DNA of 7,075 nucleotides from CAVWXT01 sp963759115 (GTDB lineage: Bacteria > Planctomycetota > Planctomycetia > Pirellulales > Thermoguttaceae). The stretch covers positions 1 to 7,075 of the forward strand of contig CAVWXT010000009.1 in the NCBI GenBank assembly GCA_963759115.1. Reading direction: 5' to 3'. Below the pieces are notes generated by a model, which was not told the DNA's origin, ran no database searches, and saw only the letters and a list, made by a program, of their open reading frames with translations. Positions 6,229 through 7,075 of the stretch are shown here, one piece after another (positions within the stretch are counted from its first letter, which is position 1; each line of letters opens with the position of its first letter). The position numbers and the translations under genes are program-made.

Positions 6229-6726
6229 ATGGAACGTATCCGTCACGTGGTAGCCCTGGCTGTCGCCGGGGCTTGCTTGGCTGCGGGACAAGCGGCCGCG
6301 CCGGCTGCCGAAACCGCGGGGCAATCCTCCCTGGCGTCTCTGAAAGGGGCTTGGCGCGGGGTCTCGATGGTCCAAGCCGGCAGTCCAGTCCCCAAGGCCA
6401 CGGCTGGCCAACTGTTGTTCCTTTTCTCGGAGGAGGCGATCACCATCGCGATCGGCCCGAAGTTCGTCGCGGAAACGGCCTACACGGTCGATGCGAAGGC
6501 CAAGCCGGCGGCCATCGACATGACGTTCCAGGGAGAGGCCACTCTGGGAATCTATGAGATCGGCAAAGACGAGCTGCGGATCTGTCTCAACGACCGGGGA
6601 AAGGGCCGTCCGAAGAGCTTTCCCCCGAAGCCGGCGCGGGCTGCGACATCGACTTGCGCTTCCGTCGCGACGAGAGCGAAAAGAACGCGACGATGTCCAT
6701 TCCCATTGGGAAATTGGCATTTGTAA
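6229..6726 (+). CDS. Secreted TIGR03067-domain protein, likely frameshifted near its end
   Basis: The N-terminus (MERIRHVVALAVAGACLAAG) is a Sec signal peptide, cleaved about residue 27. The mature part begins SLASLKGAWRGVSMVQAGSP and continues with LLFLFSEEAITI, AAIDMTFQGEA, LGIYEIGKDELRICLNDRGK and GRPKSF, the pattern of the TIGR03067 family. This family is abundant in planctomycetes and of unknown function. Past GRPKSFPPKP the annotated frame turns into arginine/threonine-rich text and stops at 6726. The neighbouring frame instead reads GAGCDIDLRFRRDESEKNAT, which fits the family's closing strand, so a one-base indel near 6635 is likely. Corrected, this gene would run without a stop into the PD40 blades that follow. 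The promoter and binding site upstream are both good. Confidence 0.8.
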   Translation: MERIRHVVALAVAGACLAAGQAAAPAAETAGQSSLASLKGAWRGVSMVQAGSPVPKATAGQLLFLFSEEAITIAIGPKFVAETAYTVDAKAKPAAIDMTFQGEATLGIYEIGKDELRICLNDRGKGRPKSFPPKPARAATSTCASVATRAKRTRRCPFPLGNWHL

Positions 6727-7070
6727 CAAGTGAGAGCTTTGCTCGCGCCGGGAACGTATATATCATGTCCGGCCAGCGTCGAACCCCGACATTGGCTTAC
6801 AAGACGAGGGAGCTGGAGTTTGTGTCGGATGGAAAACGGATCATCTATTGCACCAATGATTCCGAAGCACAGGGAATTTACATTTACGACTTGAAGGAAC
6901 ACGCCAGCACGCCACTGCTGACAAATATCGCGAAGGCAGAAGCCCCATCCTGGTCGCCGGATGGGACCAAGATCGCCTTCGAAGTGTGGCAAGAGGGGCG
7001 GAAGAGTTCGCAAATTTATACGGCCTTGTTGACTAACTCCACTCGAACTCAGGAAGTCCGAGACGCGTGA
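6693..7070 (+). CDS. PD40 / TolB-like beta-propeller segment, probably truncated or fused to the preceding gene
   Basis: Three propeller blades can be seen: GKLAFVTSESFARAGNVYIM, then ELEFVSDGKRIIYCTNDSEA with GIYIYDLKEH, then APSWSPDGTKIAFEVWQ with SSQIYTALLTN. SWSPDGTKIAF is the characteristic PD40 motif. Such propellers usually mediate protein or ligand contacts in the periplasm; the role here is unknown. ATG 6693 is the first start in this frame near the first blade, but it has no Shine-Dalgarno sequence. The frame is open upstream and carries the end of the TIGR03067 domain, so a fusion is possible. The TGA at 7068-7070 comes after under three blades, too few for a closed propeller, so a frameshift, or a gene continuing past the window, is likely. 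GC here is about 51% by hand count, against about 67% in part of the preceding gene. Confidence 0.6.
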   Translation: MSIPIGKLAFVTSESFARAGNVYIMSGQRRTPTLAYKTRELEFVSDGKRIIYCTNDSEAQGIYIYDLKEHASTPLLTNIAKAEAPSWSPDGTKIAFEVWQEGRKSSQIYTALLTNSTRTQEVRDA

Positions 7071-7075
7071 TATAG

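Noticed and set aside
1..7075. tRNA, rRNA, CRISPR array, complete insertion sequence, defence system
   Set aside because: Looked for and not seen: no cloverleaf, no regularly spaced identical direct repeats, no transposase or nuclease motif.

Overview
The window looks like a planctomycete chromosome segment (Pirellulales-like; lineage inferred from gene families, not from a marker gene). Support comes from a TAT-exported Gfo/Idh/MocA oxidoreductase with the long C-terminus ending in PIPGKWVEV, a TIGR03067-type secreted protein, a large secreted discoidin/glycoside-hydrolase protein, TolB-like PD40 blades, and short palindromic repeats between genes. GC is high, about 60-67% in the better coding stretches.

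Layout: (1) 61-2716, plus strand, one large secreted multidomain carbohydrate-active protein whose frame is broken about a dozen times. (2) 2717-2933, no firm gene. (3) 3555-2934, minus strand, two small genes in tandem: a 46-residue zinc-ribbon-like protein and an unknown 153-residue protein with a strong ribosome binding site. (4) 3650-3810, a compact array of three stem-loops spaced exactly 7 bases apart. (5) 5247-3893, minus strand, the Gfo/Idh/MocA oxidoreductase, also frame-broken about seven times. (6) 5410-5297, a possible 37-codon ORF upstream of it. (7) 5834-5523, a fragment of a histidine-kinase ATPase domain. (8) 5987-6117, a 131-bp inverted repeat followed by a good sigma-70-type promoter. 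(9) 6229 onward, plus strand, the TIGR03067-type protein running into PD40 beta-propeller blades in the neighbouring frame, up to the window end.

The glycoside-hydrolase-like protein and the exported oxidoreductase would fit extracytoplasmic sugar breakdown, which is common in planctomycetes, but they are on opposite strands and are not one operon. The two large genes keep their conserved motifs on both sides of every frame switch. That looks more like single-base sequencing or assembly indels than old pseudogenes, though the sequence alone cannot decide. No RNA gene, CRISPR array, complete transposon or recognisable defence system was found. The most unusual content is the non-coding structure (stem-loop array, 131-bp inverted repeat, shared 16-base palindrome) and the zinc-ribbon gene pair.
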